Under the pieces are notes generated by a model, which had not been told where the DNA came from, made no database searches, and saw only the letters and a list, made by a program, of their open reading frames with translations. The translations under genes were made by a program, and so were the position numbers. DNA of 64,000 nt from Pseudomonas antarctica (GTDB lineage Bacteria > Pseudomonadota > Gammaproteobacteria > Pseudomonadales > Pseudomonadaceae). The stretch lies in NCBI RefSeq assembly GCF_900624995.1, contig NZ_UYXQ01000003.1, positions 172,962 through 236,961 of the forward strand. The letters run 5' to 3'. Position 1 is the first letter of the stretch. Each line of letters begins with the position of its first letter. Shown one piece after another: positions 14,674-23,530 of this stretch.

Positions 14674-16840
14674 GGGGAGATCCTTTGAGGGCAGCCAGTG
14701 GCGATTGCGGGTCCAGCAACGAGGTGCGGATAAAGTGCAGGTAGCTTTTCACCCGGCGCAGGGCCGAGGTGTCGAAGTGCGGGGCGAAGGGTTCGTCGGT
14801 GGCCTGCACGCGGCTGATCGCATGGTCGACGGCAATCAGGCCGCGCTCCAGGTTGCTCGCGCTCGGTTGCAGAAACAGCCGCACCAGCGAGCGGCCCATC
14901 ACGCGGATCGCCTGGCGCCATGGCTGGGATTCGGCATACGCAGGGTGCACCGGCAAAATCGCCTGCTCCTTGCGCAGCTCGATGATTGCGTGGCCGACTT
15001 CCAGCACCACGAACATCCAGCGCAGCAGGTTGCGCTGCACGTGCGGCTGGCCGACGGCAAGGCCATAAGCCTGGTGCAGCAGGTCACGGGTGCGGCTTTC
15101 AAAACTCGACGCCAGGCCCTTGAGTCTGCCGCTGATCGCATACACCACTTGCTCGCGCAGGTCCTGTTCGAGGCGACGCCATAACCAGCGGCTGTTCGGC
15201 GGCAGAATGATCGCCCCCGCCGCCGCACACACCAGCATGCCGATGACCATGGCGATGTAGTCGTTGATAAAGGTGTAGGGGTTGTAGACCGTGAGGTTGT
15301 CCGGCACCGAGCCGGTGCTGAAGAAAATCAGCAAGCCCACGCCGACGCCCGCATATTTTGCCCGTGAGGCGAGGAAGGCGCCGAAGATGATCACCGGCGC
15401 AAGCATCACGCACAGCAGCGCGAAGCCGTCGATCCAGGGGAACACGAAGAACATTTCGACGAAGCCCACCAATGCGCCGATCAAGGTGCCGCAGGCCATC
15501 TGGAACGCCATGCGTTTGGGGTTGGGCGTGGCGGCGGACAGGCCAACGGTGGCGGCGGCGATCAGGGTCATGGTCGCGCCACTCGGCCAGGCGGTGGCCA
15601 CCCAGTAGCTGCCGAGCACGATCAGGATAAACGACGCGCGAATCCCCGAGGCGGCGCAGGCCAGCCAGTTGGTTTTCGGCGTGTAGGCTTCGTCCCACTG
15701 CTCGCGCGCGTGGGTGTGATCGGCCAGCGATGCATGGGTCTGCGCGTAGTTGTGCAGGTCATCGACGAAGCGGTACAGCAGCTCGTAGGCGGTATGGAAA
15801 TCCAGCTGCTCGGCTTCGCTCGGGTTACCCTCTTGGAAAGTCGCGCGCAGGCTGCGCACCTTGGCGGGCAGGCCATCTTTATAGGCACTCAGTTGCTTGA
15901 CCAAGCGCCCAGCGTCGGGGCTGGTCAGGGCGCGTCCGGAGAAACCATCAAGCACTTCGGCCAGGTCTTGCAGGCCGGGTTTGATCGCCGCGACCACGTG
16001 ATCCGCCGCATCCGTGCGCAGCCGCTCAAGCAACTGGTGCAAGGCGTTGAAGCGCGTGGTGATGCTCATGAATTCGCTGTTGAGGCGACTGAGCCGGCCG
16101 TTCCTTCGGCGCATGTGCGGGTCTTCAAACACGGTGACGCTGCGCAACCCTTCCAGGCCCACGGCTTCGGCGATAAAGCGCACGTTGCTGGCCTCGAACC
16201 CTTCGCGCTGGCTGCGCCCACGCAGGCCGTCGGTGACGAACAGCGCGAACACGCCAAAGCGCTGATACAGGGCGTTACGCATGGCCGCGCTGCTGGTCTG
16301 CGGCAGGATCGCGGCGCTGACCAGCGTGGAACAGATAATCCCCAGGGAAATCTCCAGCACCCGCCACACCGCCGCCATAAAGGCGCCATCCGGGTGCGCC
16401 AGGGCGGGCAAACCCACCATCGCCGCCGTGTAGCCGGCCAGCACAAAACCATAGGCGCGAAAGTTGCGGTTACGCGTTGCGCCAGCGGTGCAAATGCCGA
16501 CCCAGATCGCCAGCGCGCCGAGGAACAATTCAGTGTTCTGCGCAAACAAGGCAATCAAAAAGACCATCACCGCCGAACCCGCCAGGGTGCCGAGGAAGCG
16601 GTAAAAGCTCTTGGCGAACACCTGGCCGCTCTGCGGTTGCATCACGATAAACACGGTAATCATCGCGGTACGCGGTTGCGGCAGCTCCAGGCGCATGGCC
16701 AACCACAGCGTGAGGAACGCAGCGATCAGCACCTTGAAGATATAGACCCAGGTCACGCCATCACTGCGTGCCCAGTCGAAAAAGCCACGGCGCCACTCAA
16801 GGGAGTGCAACCAGCGCAGCGGTGCAGGCAAGGGCGTCAT
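14663..16840 (-). CDS. FUSC-family inner-membrane exporter (AaeB-like)
   Basis: A 725-residue inner-membrane transporter with two blocks of membrane segments (about residues 30-180 and 385-520), separated and followed by large cytosolic regions. This is the duplicated FUSC layout of AaeB/YccS proteins. Segments such as WLAMRLELPQPRTAMITVFIV and WPSGATMTLIAAATVGL are characteristic. It exports aromatic carboxylates or similar compounds with the adaptor and the outer-membrane factor next door. It is followed by DUF1656 with an 11-bp overlap, and the NodT gene ends 10 bp upstream of its start. Confidence 0.93.
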   Translation of the reverse strand: MTPLPAPLRWLHSLEWRRGFFDWARSDGVTWVYIFKVLIAAFLTLWLAMRLELPQPRTAMITVFIVMQPQSGQVFAKSFYRFLGTLAGSAVMVFLIALFAQNTELFLGALAIWVGICTAGATRNRNFRAYGFVLAGYTAAMVGLPALAHPDGAFMAAVWRVLEISLGIICSTLVSAAILPQTSSAAMRNALYQRFGVFALFVTDGLRGRSQREGFEASNVRFIAEAVGLEGLRSVTVFEDPHMRRRNGRLSRLNSEFMSITTRFNALHQLLERLRTDAADHVVAAIKPGLQDLAEVLDGFSGRALTSPDAGRLVKQLSAYKDGLPAKVRSLRATFQEGNPSEAEQLDFHTAYELLYRFVDDLHNYAQTHASLADHTHAREQWDEAYTPKTNWLACAASGIRASFILIVLGSYWVATAWPSGATMTLIAAATVGLSAATPNPKRMAFQMACGTLIGALVGFVEMFFVFPWIDGFALLCVMLAPVIIFGAFLASRAKYAGVGVGLLIFFSTGSVPDNLTVYNPYTFINDYIAMVIGMLVCAAAGAIILPPNSRWLWRRLEQDLREQVVYAISGRLKGLASSFESRTRDLLHQAYGLAVGQPHVQRNLLRWMFVVLEVGHAIIELRKEQAILPVHPAYAESQPWRQAIRVMGRSLVRLFLQPSASNLERGLIAVDHAISRVQATDEPFAPHFDTSALRRVKSYLHFIRTSLLDPQSPLAALKGSPHAA

Positions 16841-16850
16841 TAGATCCTAC

Positions 16851-18410
16851 TCAGTGATCAAACACGGCAAGTGCCGCCGGGGTCTTGCTTGGGAGGGTCT
16901 TGGCGTGTTGCGGTACATCGTTGCCAGCGCCGAGCCCACCACCCAACGCAGTGACCAGTTCGGCATGCGCACTCAGGCGTGCGGCCTGCACCTGTTGCTC
17001 GATTTGCTGCTGGCGGAATAGCTGGGTCTGGGCGTTCAGCACGTTGAGGTAATCGGTGAGGCCTCGTTGGTAGGCGATCATCGCGATGTCATAGGTTTTC
17101 TGCGCCGAGGCCACCGATTGCGCAGCGAAGGACGATTGCTTGTCCATGGATTCGCGGCGGATCAACTGGTCGCTGATGCCCTTGAGCGCGTTGACCAAGG
17201 TCTGGTTGTAGTTAGCGACGGCGATGTCGTAACCGGCGCTGGCTTCGCCCAGTTGCGCGCGCAAACGGCCGCCGTCGAAGATCGGCAAGGTGATCGCCGG
17301 GCCGACGTTGTAGTTGAGTTTTTCACCGCTGAGAAATCCCAGCATGGCGCCGCCGGTGGCCATATAGCCGAGACTGCCGACCAAATCGACGTTGGGGTAA
17401 AAACCGGCGTGGGCCACGTCGACACTTCGCGCCTGGGCGGCGACCTGCCAGCGGCTAGCGACCACGTCCGGGCGTTGGCCAAGCAACTGCGCCGGCAAGC
17501 TAGAGGGTAATTTCAGCGGCGCCGCGAGGGACAAGCTGGGGCGTTGCAGTTGCGCGCCCGCCCCGGGGCCTTTACCCGCCAATGCCGCCAGCTGGTTACG
17601 GCTCAGGGCAATTTCTTCGTCCAAGGCGTCGAGCTGGCGATGGGTCTGCGGTAATGGCGTTTCGGCCTGGCTTACATCGAAGTGCGTGCCGATCCCGGCG
17701 TTCAGGCGCTTGTTGGCCAGGTCGAGAATCTGCTGTTGCTGGGCCAACGTGGCGGCAACGATGTCGCGGTTGGCGTAATGCAATGACAACTGGATATAGG
17801 CACGCACCACGTTGTTCTGCAATTCGAGCTGGGCCTGACGCGCTTCGGCGACGCTCATATGCGCCAGGTCGACGGCGCGCTCGGTGGCGTTGCTTTCGCG
17901 GCCCCACAGGTCGAGGGCGTAACTCAGGCCCAGTGACGAATTGTTGTCCCAGGTGTTGGCGCCGCTCAATTCGCCCGGACCGTAGAACTGATCCTTCGGC
18001 CAATTGTGGCGCTTGAGGGTAGTTTCACTGTTGATCTGCAACGACTCGGCCGACTCGGCAATCCCGGCCATAGCCCGCGCCTCACGCACCCTCGCGGCGG
18101 CCATGGCCAGGCTCGGGCTATTTTGCGTGGCGAGTTCAACCCAACGGCTCAGTTGCGGGTCGCCGTAGGCTTGCCACCATTGCGTGGTGGGCCAGTGGGC
18201 GTCCTGGGCGGCGCCTTGGATGGCTTCGTCGGTGGCCAGGTTATTGGCGTTGAGGGCCTGGCCTTGGGGGGCGATTCCTCCGGTTCCGATGCAGCCGCTG
18301 ATTGCTAACGATAAGGCACAAACGCTGAGAGCCTTCGGCGCTCTGTTGATGAGAGCCTTCAGCTCTATATTGATAAGAGTCTTCAGCTCTCTGCTGATGC
18401 GACGCGGCAC
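16851..18410 (-). CDS. NodT-family outer-membrane efflux lipoprotein
   Basis: Outer-membrane factor (TolC/OprM type) that completes the tripartite exporter. The 519-residue protein has a lipobox LAISGC with the modified Cys at residue 40, and two repeated TolC-like halves (for example QLELQNNVVRAYIQLSLHYANR and the matching C-terminal region). The start is a GTG at 18410, the only conventional start upstream of the lipobox. It gives an unusually long n-region that contains three 8-residue repeats (DNA repeats at 18327-18398). A LysR gene is divergent from it. Confidence 0.9.
   Translation of the reverse strand: MPRRISRELKTLINIELKALINRAPKALSVCALSLAISGCIGTGGIAPQGQALNANNLATDEAIQGAAQDAHWPTTQWWQAYGDPQLSRWVELATQNSPSLAMAAARVREARAMAGIAESAESLQINSETTLKRHNWPKDQFYGPGELSGANTWDNNSSLGLSYALDLWGRESNATERAVDLAHMSVAEARQAQLELQNNVVRAYIQLSLHYANRDIVAATLAQQQQILDLANKRLNAGIGTHFDVSQAETPLPQTHRQLDALDEEIALSRNQLAALAGKGPGAGAQLQRPSLSLAAPLKLPSSLPAQLLGQRPDVVASRWQVAAQARSVDVAHAGFYPNVDLVGSLGYMATGGAMLGFLSGEKLNYNVGPAITLPIFDGGRLRAQLGEASAGYDIAVANYNQTLVNALKGISDQLIRRESMDKQSSFAAQSVASAQKTYDIAMIAYQRGLTDYLNVLNAQTQLFRQQQIEQQVQAARLSAHAELVTALGGGLGAGNDVPQHAKTLPSKTPAALAVFDH
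18327..18398. repeat. Three 24-bp tandem repeats in the 5' end of the NodT gene
   Basis: Units 18327-18350, 18351-18374 and 18375-18398 share the pattern (G/A)AGAG(C/T)CTTC...GCTCT...TGAT. On the minus strand they encode about ISRELKTL, INIELKAL and INRAPKAL, ahead of the hydrophobic core of the signal peptide. The repeat number could vary by slippage without breaking the frame. Confidence 0.85.
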
Positions 18411-18592
18411 GGCAAGCGTATTCCTGAGGTGGTGTTGCGGGGAAGGTGGCGCAATTCTAGGGGGCGCGATGGAGGACGATAAGCTGGCATTCCTGTGAAT
18501 CTTTGTTACCGTTCAGGCGATAATCCGTTGGTAGGGATCACTGGACGGCGTAACTTTCTGTCACAATTTGCTATCTCCCCTGAGAACACTCC

Positions 18593-19561
18593 ATGGACAC
18601 TTTGCAAAACATGCGCGCTTTCAGTTGCGTGGCCGAAGCCGGTAGCTTCACCGCCGCCGCCGTGCAACTGGACACCACCACTGCCAACGTCTCGCGCGCG
18701 GTCTCCAACCTTGAGGCCCATCTGCAAACCCGCTTGCTCAACCGCACCACTCGCCGCATCGCGCTGACCGAGGCCGGTAAACGTTATTTGCTGCGCTGCG
18801 AACAGATCCTCGCCTACGTCGAGGAAGCCGAAGCCGAAGCCAGCGATGCCCACGCCCGCCCGGCCGGGCAGTTGAAAGTGCACACCATGACCGGTATCGG
18901 CCAGCATTTCGTCATTGATGCGATTGCCCGCTACCGCCGTACTCACCCCGACGTGACCTTCGACCTGACCTTGGCCAACCGCGTGCCGGACCTGCTTGAC
19001 GAGGGCTACGACGTGTCCATCGTACTGGCCAGCGAGCTGCCGGACTCGGGTTTCGTCTCCCAGCGCCTGGGTATCACCTACAGCATCGCCTGTGCCTCGC
19101 CGGATTACGTTAAGGCCAAGGGCTGTGCGCAACGGCCGCAGGATTTGCTCAACCACGCTTGCCTGCGGTTGGTGAGCCCGGTGATCCAGCTGGATAAGTG
19201 GACCTTCAACGGGCCTGAAGGCCAGGAAAGTGTGGCGATCAATACATCGCCGTTTTTGGTCAATTCGGCTGATGCGATGAAAACCGCGATCACCAGCGGC
19301 ATGGGTGTCGGTCTATTGCCGGTGTATGCGGCTATCGAGGGGTTGCGTAACGGCACGTTGGTGCGAGTGATGCCGACCTACCGTTCGCAGGAGTTGAACC
19401 TGTACGCCATCTACCCGTCACGCCAGTACCTGGATGCGAAGATCAAGACGTGGGTCGAATACCTGCGTGGGTCGTTGCCGGAGATTCTGGCGGCGCATCA
19501 AGCGGAATTGGTGGCGTATGAACTGAGTGGCAGCCTGAGCGGGGCGCGGTTAGCGAACTGA
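18593..19561 (+). CDS. LysR-family regulator, divergent from the efflux operon
   Basis: A 322-residue LysR regulator with an N-terminal helix-turn-helix (about residues 4-60, including AGSFTAAAVQLDTTTANVSRAV) and an effector domain with the usual hinge. The ATG at 18593 follows a short leader of about 180 bp shared with the divergent NodT gene. By analogy with AaeR it should sense the exported aromatic compound and activate the efflux genes. That pairing is inferred from position only. It is followed by a REP pair. Confidence 0.92.
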   Translation: MDTLQNMRAFSCVAEAGSFTAAAVQLDTTTANVSRAVSNLEAHLQTRLLNRTTRRIALTEAGKRYLLRCEQILAYVEEAEAEASDAHARPAGQLKVHTMTGIGQHFVIDAIARYRRTHPDVTFDLTLANRVPDLLDEGYDVSIVLASELPDSGFVSQRLGITYSIACASPDYVKAKGCAQRPQDLLNHACLRLVSPVIQLDKWTFNGPEGQESVAINTSPFLVNSADAMKTAITSGMGVGLLPVYAAIEGLRNGTLVRVMPTYRSQELNLYAIYPSRQYLDAKIKTWVEYLRGSLPEILAAHQAELVAYELSGSLSGARLAN

Positions 19562-19596
19562 TTGTGGAATGCTACCCCACAAACACCATCAATTTA

Positions 19597-19686
19597 CTGT
19601 GGGGGCTGGCTTGCCTGTGATATCGATGGGCCAACTGCCGATGTATCACTGACAGATTGCTATCGCAGGCGAGCCAGCTCCCACCG
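19597..19686. repeat. REP pair (GCTGGCTTGCCTG subtype)
   Basis: CTGTGGGGGCTGGCTTGCCTGTGATA faces TATCGCAGGCGAGCCAGCTCCCACCG across about 35 bp. It is a different REP subtype from those near the alginate genes. Confidence 0.87.
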
Positions 19687-19765
19687 TTAAAGGGTCGCCC
19701 TGACAATTGTCAGCAGGAATGTTAGCGTGCTTACCATTCTCCCGTAGTCGATGAGCCCGCCTGCA

Positions 19766-20740
19766 ATGAAAAAGACCGTCCTCGCCTTCAGCCGCGTCAC
19801 CCCGCAAATGATCGAACGCCTGCAACGGGATTTCGAGGTGATCGCCCCCAACCCCAAGCTGGGCGACATCAATGCTCAATTCAATGAAGCCCTGCCCCAC
19901 GCTCACGGCCTGATCGGCGTAGGCCGCAAGCTCGGCCGTGCTCAGCTCGAAGGCGCGAGCAAGCTGGAAGTGGTCTCCAGCGTGTCGGTAGGCTACGACA
20001 ACTACGACGTGCCGTACTTTAACGAGCGCGGGATCATGCTCACCAACACCCCAGACGTGCTCACCGAAAGCACCGCCGACCTGGCCTTCGCCCTGTTGAT
20101 GAGCAGCGCACGCCGGGTGGCCGAACTGGACGCCTGGACCAAGGCCGGCCAGTGGAAAGCCAGCGTCGGCGCGCCGTTGTTCGGCTGCGACGTGCATGGC
20201 AAGACCCTCGGTATCGTCGGCATGGGCAATATCGGCGCGGCTGTCGCCCGGCGTGGGCGCCTGGGTTTCAATATGCCGATTCTGTACAGCGGCAACAGCC
20301 GCAAGACCGAGCTGGAACAGGAGTTGGGGGCGCAATTTCGCAGCCTGGAGCAGTTGCTGGCCGAGTCGGACTTCGTCTGCCTGGTGGTGCCGTTGAGCGA
20401 AAAGACCCGTCACCTGATCAGCACCCACGAGCTGGGGCTGATGAAGCCCAGCGCGATCCTGATCAATATCTCCCGTGGGCCGGTGGTGGATGAGCCGGCG
20501 CTGATCGAAGCCCTGCAAACCCAGAAAATTCGTGGCGCCGGGCTGGATGTGTATGAACAGGAACCGCTGGCGCAATCGCCGCTGTTCCAGCTCAGCAACG
20601 CCGTGACCCTGCCGCACATCGGCTCGGCCACCCATGAAACCCGCGAAGCCATGGCCAATCGCGCCCTGGACAACCTGCGCAGCGCCTTGTTGGGGCAGCG
20701 CCCGCAGGACTTGGTCAACCCACACGTGTGGAAGGGCTGA
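19766..20740 (+). CDS. 2-hydroxyacid dehydrogenase (glyoxylate / 2-ketogluconate reductase type)
   Basis: Cytosolic D-2-hydroxyacid dehydrogenase that reduces glyoxylate, hydroxypyruvate or 2-ketogluconate with NAD(P)H. It is close to GhrB/TkrA proteins. From the ATG at 19766 (324 residues) it shows the nucleotide motif GMGNIG (152-157), the catalytic Arg in INISRGP (Arg237), the Glu region in LDVYEQEP (about 261-268) and the catalytic His in LPHIGSATHE (His284). An upstream in-frame ATG at 19751 is also possible. Neither start has a clear Shine-Dalgarno; MKKTVLAF is the usual beginning in relatives. REP pairs flank the gene on both sides. Confidence 0.92.
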   Translation: MKKTVLAFSRVTPQMIERLQRDFEVIAPNPKLGDINAQFNEALPHAHGLIGVGRKLGRAQLEGASKLEVVSSVSVGYDNYDVPYFNERGIMLTNTPDVLTESTADLAFALLMSSARRVAELDAWTKAGQWKASVGAPLFGCDVHGKTLGIVGMGNIGAAVARRGRLGFNMPILYSGNSRKTELEQELGAQFRSLEQLLAESDFVCLVVPLSEKTRHLISTHELGLMKPSAILINISRGPVVDEPALIEALQTQKIRGAGLDVYEQEPLAQSPLFQLSNAVTLPHIGSATHETREAMANRALDNLRSALLGQRPQDLVNPHVWKG

Positions 20741-20750
20741 CACCTAATCT

Positions 20751-20840
20751 ATGTGGGAGGGGGCTTGCTCCCGTTAGCGGTGTATCAGTGAACAATCTAT
20801 TGGCTGACACTCCGCAATCGGGAGCAAGCCCTATACCACA
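20751..20840. repeat. REP pair
   Basis: ATGTGGGAGGGGGCTTGCTCCC...GGTGTATCAGT faces ACACTCCGCAATCGGGAGCAAGCCC. A third REP subtype, in the gap between the dehydrogenase and cheV. Confidence 0.85.
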
Positions 20841-20934
20841 CTGATCCAGCCCGACACAAAATCCGGTTAAAGCCTGGCGCGCCCAAGTCGATAACCCTCT
20901 ATAGATCGTCTTCCCTGATCCACAGAAGGTTTTT

Positions 20935-21837
20935 ATGTCCACCACCAAAGCCCGCGCAGATTCACTCTCGCTTCTGCTCTTTACCTTGCGCAGTGGCAAG
21001 CTGATGGCCATCAACCTGCTGAAAGTCAGTGAAATCATCCCCTGCCCGCCGCTGACCAAGCTGCCGGAGTCTCACCCCCACGTCAAAGGTATCGCCACGC
21101 TGCGCGGTGCTTCGCTGTCGGTGATCGACCTGAGTCGTGCCCTGGGCGAAATGCCCCTGCAAGACCCGAACGGCGGCTGCCTGATCGTCACTGACGTCAG
21201 CCGCTCCAAGCAGGGCCTGCATGTGCAGGCGGTGAGCAAGATCGTGCACTGCCTGACCACCGACATTCGCCCGCCACCCTATGGCTCCGGCGGCAATCGC
21301 TCGTTTATCACCGGGGTGACCCAGGTTGAAGGCGGGCTGGTGCAGGTGCTGGATATCGAGAAGGTTATCCACGGCATCGCCCCGGCACCGGTTGAAGCGG
21401 CGCCCACTGATCTGACCATGGAAGAGGCCGAGGTGTTGGGCAATGCGCGAATCCTGGTGGTGGACGACAGCCAGGTCGCCCTGCAGCAATCCGTGCACAC
21501 CCTGCGCAACCTCGGCCTGACCTGCCACACCGCACGCAGCGCCAAGGAAGCCATCGACGTGCTGCTGGAACTGCAAGGCACGGCCCAGCAGATCAACGTG
21601 GTGGTGTCGGACATCGAAATGTCTGAAATGGATGGTTACGCCCTCACGCGCACGTTGCGCGAAACCCCGGACTTCCAGGAGCTTTACGTGCTGCTGCATA
21701 CGTCCCTGGACAGCGCAATGAACAGTGAAAAGGCGCGCCTGGCCGGAGCCGATTCGGTGCTCACCAAGTTCTCCTCGCCCGAGCTGACCAAATGTCTGGT
21801 CATCGCTGCGCAAACCGTGGCGCAAAAGGGCCTGTAG
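20935..21837 (+). CDS. cheV: Chemotaxis coupling protein CheV
   Basis: Cytosolic CheW-response regulator fusion that couples chemoreceptors to CheA and acts as a phosphate sink. The CheW domain spans about residues 12-150 and the receiver domain about 171-295. Key receiver residues are present: acidic pair Asp177-Asp178 (VVDDS), phospho-acceptor Asp226 (VVSDIEMSEMDG) and Lys278 (LTKFSSPEL). The length of 300 is standard. The ATG at 20935 follows AGAAGG. The acetyltransferase gene starts 3 bp after its stop. Confidence 0.95.
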   Translation: MSTTKARADSLSLLLFTLRSGKLMAINLLKVSEIIPCPPLTKLPESHPHVKGIATLRGASLSVIDLSRALGEMPLQDPNGGCLIVTDVSRSKQGLHVQAVSKIVHCLTTDIRPPPYGSGGNRSFITGVTQVEGGLVQVLDIEKVIHGIAPAPVEAAPTDLTMEEAEVLGNARILVVDDSQVALQQSVHTLRNLGLTCHTARSAKEAIDVLLELQGTAQQINVVVSDIEMSEMDGYALTRTLRETPDFQELYVLLHTSLDSAMNSEKARLAGADSVLTKFSSPELTKCLVIAAQTVAQKGL

Positions 21838-21840
21838 CCC

Positions 21841-22323
21841 GTGGCGGAGTATTTCCAACTGCTGCGTCGCGACCTCACTGGCAGCCTGCCCGCACCGCAG
21901 TGGCCGGCTGATACGCGATTGGATCATTACCGTAAAGAAATGGCCCCGGCGATTCATGCGGTGTTGCGCATGACCCAGGACCAAGGCGGTGGCCGTGTGG
22001 CCGGGCTGACGCAATGGCAACATCAGTTCGTCACGGACGCCGAGTTCGACCCCACGCTGTGCCTGGTGGCCAGTAACGCCGACGGTATCCTCGGTGTGGC
22101 CCAATGCTGGACCAGCGCGTTTATCAAGAACCTCTCGGTACACCCCTGCGCCCAAGGCCAGGGGCTCGGCCGCGCCTTATTGCTGCACACCTTTAACGTG
22201 TTCAAGCAACGTGGCGAACCCTACGTCGACCTTAAGGTGCGCGAAAGCAACCTGCGCGCCCGGCAACTGTATGAAAGTGCCGGCATGGTGTTTGTGCTGC
22301 GCGACTGGGTACCCGAGGGCTGA
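21841..22323 (+). CDS. GNAT-family N-acetyltransferase
   Basis: A 160-residue acetyl-CoA-dependent acetyltransferase; the substrate is not predictable. The acetyl-CoA motif is clear: IKNLSVHPCAQGQGLGRALL (about residues 97-116), followed by the motif B helix LRARQLYESAGM. The GTG start at 21841 lies 3 bp after the cheV stop, so the two are probably co-translated. An ATG start is not available without losing conserved N-terminal sequence. Confidence 0.88.
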   Translation: MAEYFQLLRRDLTGSLPAPQWPADTRLDHYRKEMAPAIHAVLRMTQDQGGGRVAGLTQWQHQFVTDAEFDPTLCLVASNADGILGVAQCWTSAFIKNLSVHPCAQGQGLGRALLLHTFNVFKQRGEPYVDLKVRESNLRARQLYESAGMVFVLRDWVPEG

Positions 22324-22431
22324 CAGGCACTGGCGCATAACTTGCTTCGCAAACGCTTGAACAGTGCATAGAGGCAAAAAACCGTCACTGTTCAAGAGTG
22401 CCCTCTGACCTTGCCTGGTGACAGATACTCC

Positions 22432-23175
22432 ATGAACACTCATTTTTCCTGTGTGGGTTGCGGTAAATGCTGCTCCGACCATCACGTGCCCCTGACCCTC
22501 GAAGAGGCCCGGCAGTGGGCGGCTGACGGCGGTAACGTCATCGTGCTGGTGGAGGGTTTTCTTGGCAACGGGCTGGGCTTGCCCCTGCAACAACGCGAGC
22601 ACGCAGAGCGCCGCTCGGTGGTGGTGCCCAGCGGCACTGCCGAGGCGTTTGTAGCCATCACCTTTGCCGCCTATAACGCCGGGCGCTGCCGAAATCTTGA
22701 CGAAGACAACCGCTGCGGCATTTATGAACGTCGCCCGTTGGTGTGCCGCATCTATCCGATGGAAATCAACCCGCATATCCCGCTCAACCCTGGCGCTAAA
22801 GACTGCCCGCCGGAATCCTGGGAGCAAGGCCCCGCGTTGATCGTCGGGGGCGAGTTGATGGACCTGGAGTTGGCGGAGTTAATCCGCCGCTCGCGCCAGG
22901 CCGACCGCGATGACGTGCAGACCAAGGAGGCGGTGTGCGCCTTGCTAGGCATTCGCACCACCGCGCTCAAGGGTGATGGGTTCACCGCGTACTTGCCGGA
23001 CATGAACGCCTTTGCCCAGGCGATCGAGCTGGCGGCTGAACAACCCAGCGCAGCCAATGAGTGGGTGTTTCATGTGTCCGGCACGGACATCGCCGAACAG
23101 TTGCTGGATGCCGGCGCCCGGATTGCCACTCAGGTGCCGGCCAACTACGCGTTTATTTCGTTGCGAGCTTCGTAG
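22432..23175 (+). CDS. YkgJ-family cysteine cluster protein
   Basis: A 247-residue cytosolic protein of the YkgJ family, thought to bind zinc or an iron-sulfur cluster; the role is not established. Cys motifs are CVGCGKCC near the N-terminus, then GRCRNLDEDNRCGIYERRPLVCRIYP in the middle (the CxIYExRPxxCRxYP signature). The ATG at 22432 is chosen over the in-frame ATG at 22411 because the Cys motif starts directly after it, as in relatives. The 3' end runs into a decayed chemoreceptor fragment on the opposite strand. Confidence 0.9.
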   Translation: MNTHFSCVGCGKCCSDHHVPLTLEEARQWAADGGNVIVLVEGFLGNGLGLPLQQREHAERRSVVVPSGTAEAFVAITFAAYNAGRCRNLDEDNRCGIYERRPLVCRIYPMEINPHIPLNPGAKDCPPESWEQGPALIVGGELMDLELAELIRRSRQADRDDVQTKEAVCALLGIRTTALKGDGFTAYLPDMNAFAQAIELAAEQPSAANEWVFHVSGTDIAEQLLDAGARIATQVPANYAFISLRAS

Positions 23176-23227
23176 GCGCGCTGGTGTACAGGCTGGCCAG
23201 GCACTCGATTTCCGATCCGCGCATCCG

Positions 23228-23429
23228 CTAACAGCTTACCGGCGGCAGATCGGGGTGGCGCAGCACGTTGTGCGGCGCGCCAAGCGGCTCATCACCGCTA
23301 TAGCTGCAGACGTCGATGCAGTGCTGATTCGCATAGGTCATCACGCTGGTCAGCGTCGATCGTCAAGCGGAGGTTCGCGTCGCAGGCAACGTCCACATTT
23401 CGACCGATGACCGGCAGGTTGATCTTCAT
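23228..23429 (-). pseudogene. Remnant of an Aer-type PAS chemoreceptor gene (frameshifted, truncated)
   Basis: Read on the minus strand from the ATG at 23429, the frame gives MKINLPVIGRNVDV, the usual start of Pseudomonas Aer-like PAS chemoreceptors. After about 33 codons the homology moves to another frame: VMTYANQHCIDVCSY and LGAPHNVLRHPDLPPV, the conserved PAS core, then a stop at 23228-23230. Nothing like the HAMP or signalling domains follows. This is the 5' stub of a degraded aerotaxis receptor gene. It fills the otherwise gene-free gap between the cysteine cluster gene and the binding-protein gene. Confidence 0.82.
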
Positions 23430-23530
23430 GGAGAAGCGCGCTCGTAATTATTGGAGGCGTCGGCAGGGCCGTCGACTCTAAGCGCACCGAAGGGGCAACT
23501 ACTGATCCAACTGATGTTCCGCGCAATTCA

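Noticed and set aside
14395..16843. Plus-strand open frames opposite the FUSC and DUF1656 genes
   Set aside because: All are antisense to genes with clear membrane topology and family motifs, and none shows a domain.
20962..22155. A 397-codon minus-strand frame across cheV and the acetyltransferase gene
   Set aside because: It is antisense to two well-supported genes, has a biased composition (His, Gln, Arg rich) and no recognisable domain.
23012..23410. A 132-codon plus-strand frame over the end of the cysteine cluster gene and the PAS remnant
   Set aside because: It overlaps a supported gene in another frame and runs antisense to the PAS-receptor remnant; it shows no domain.
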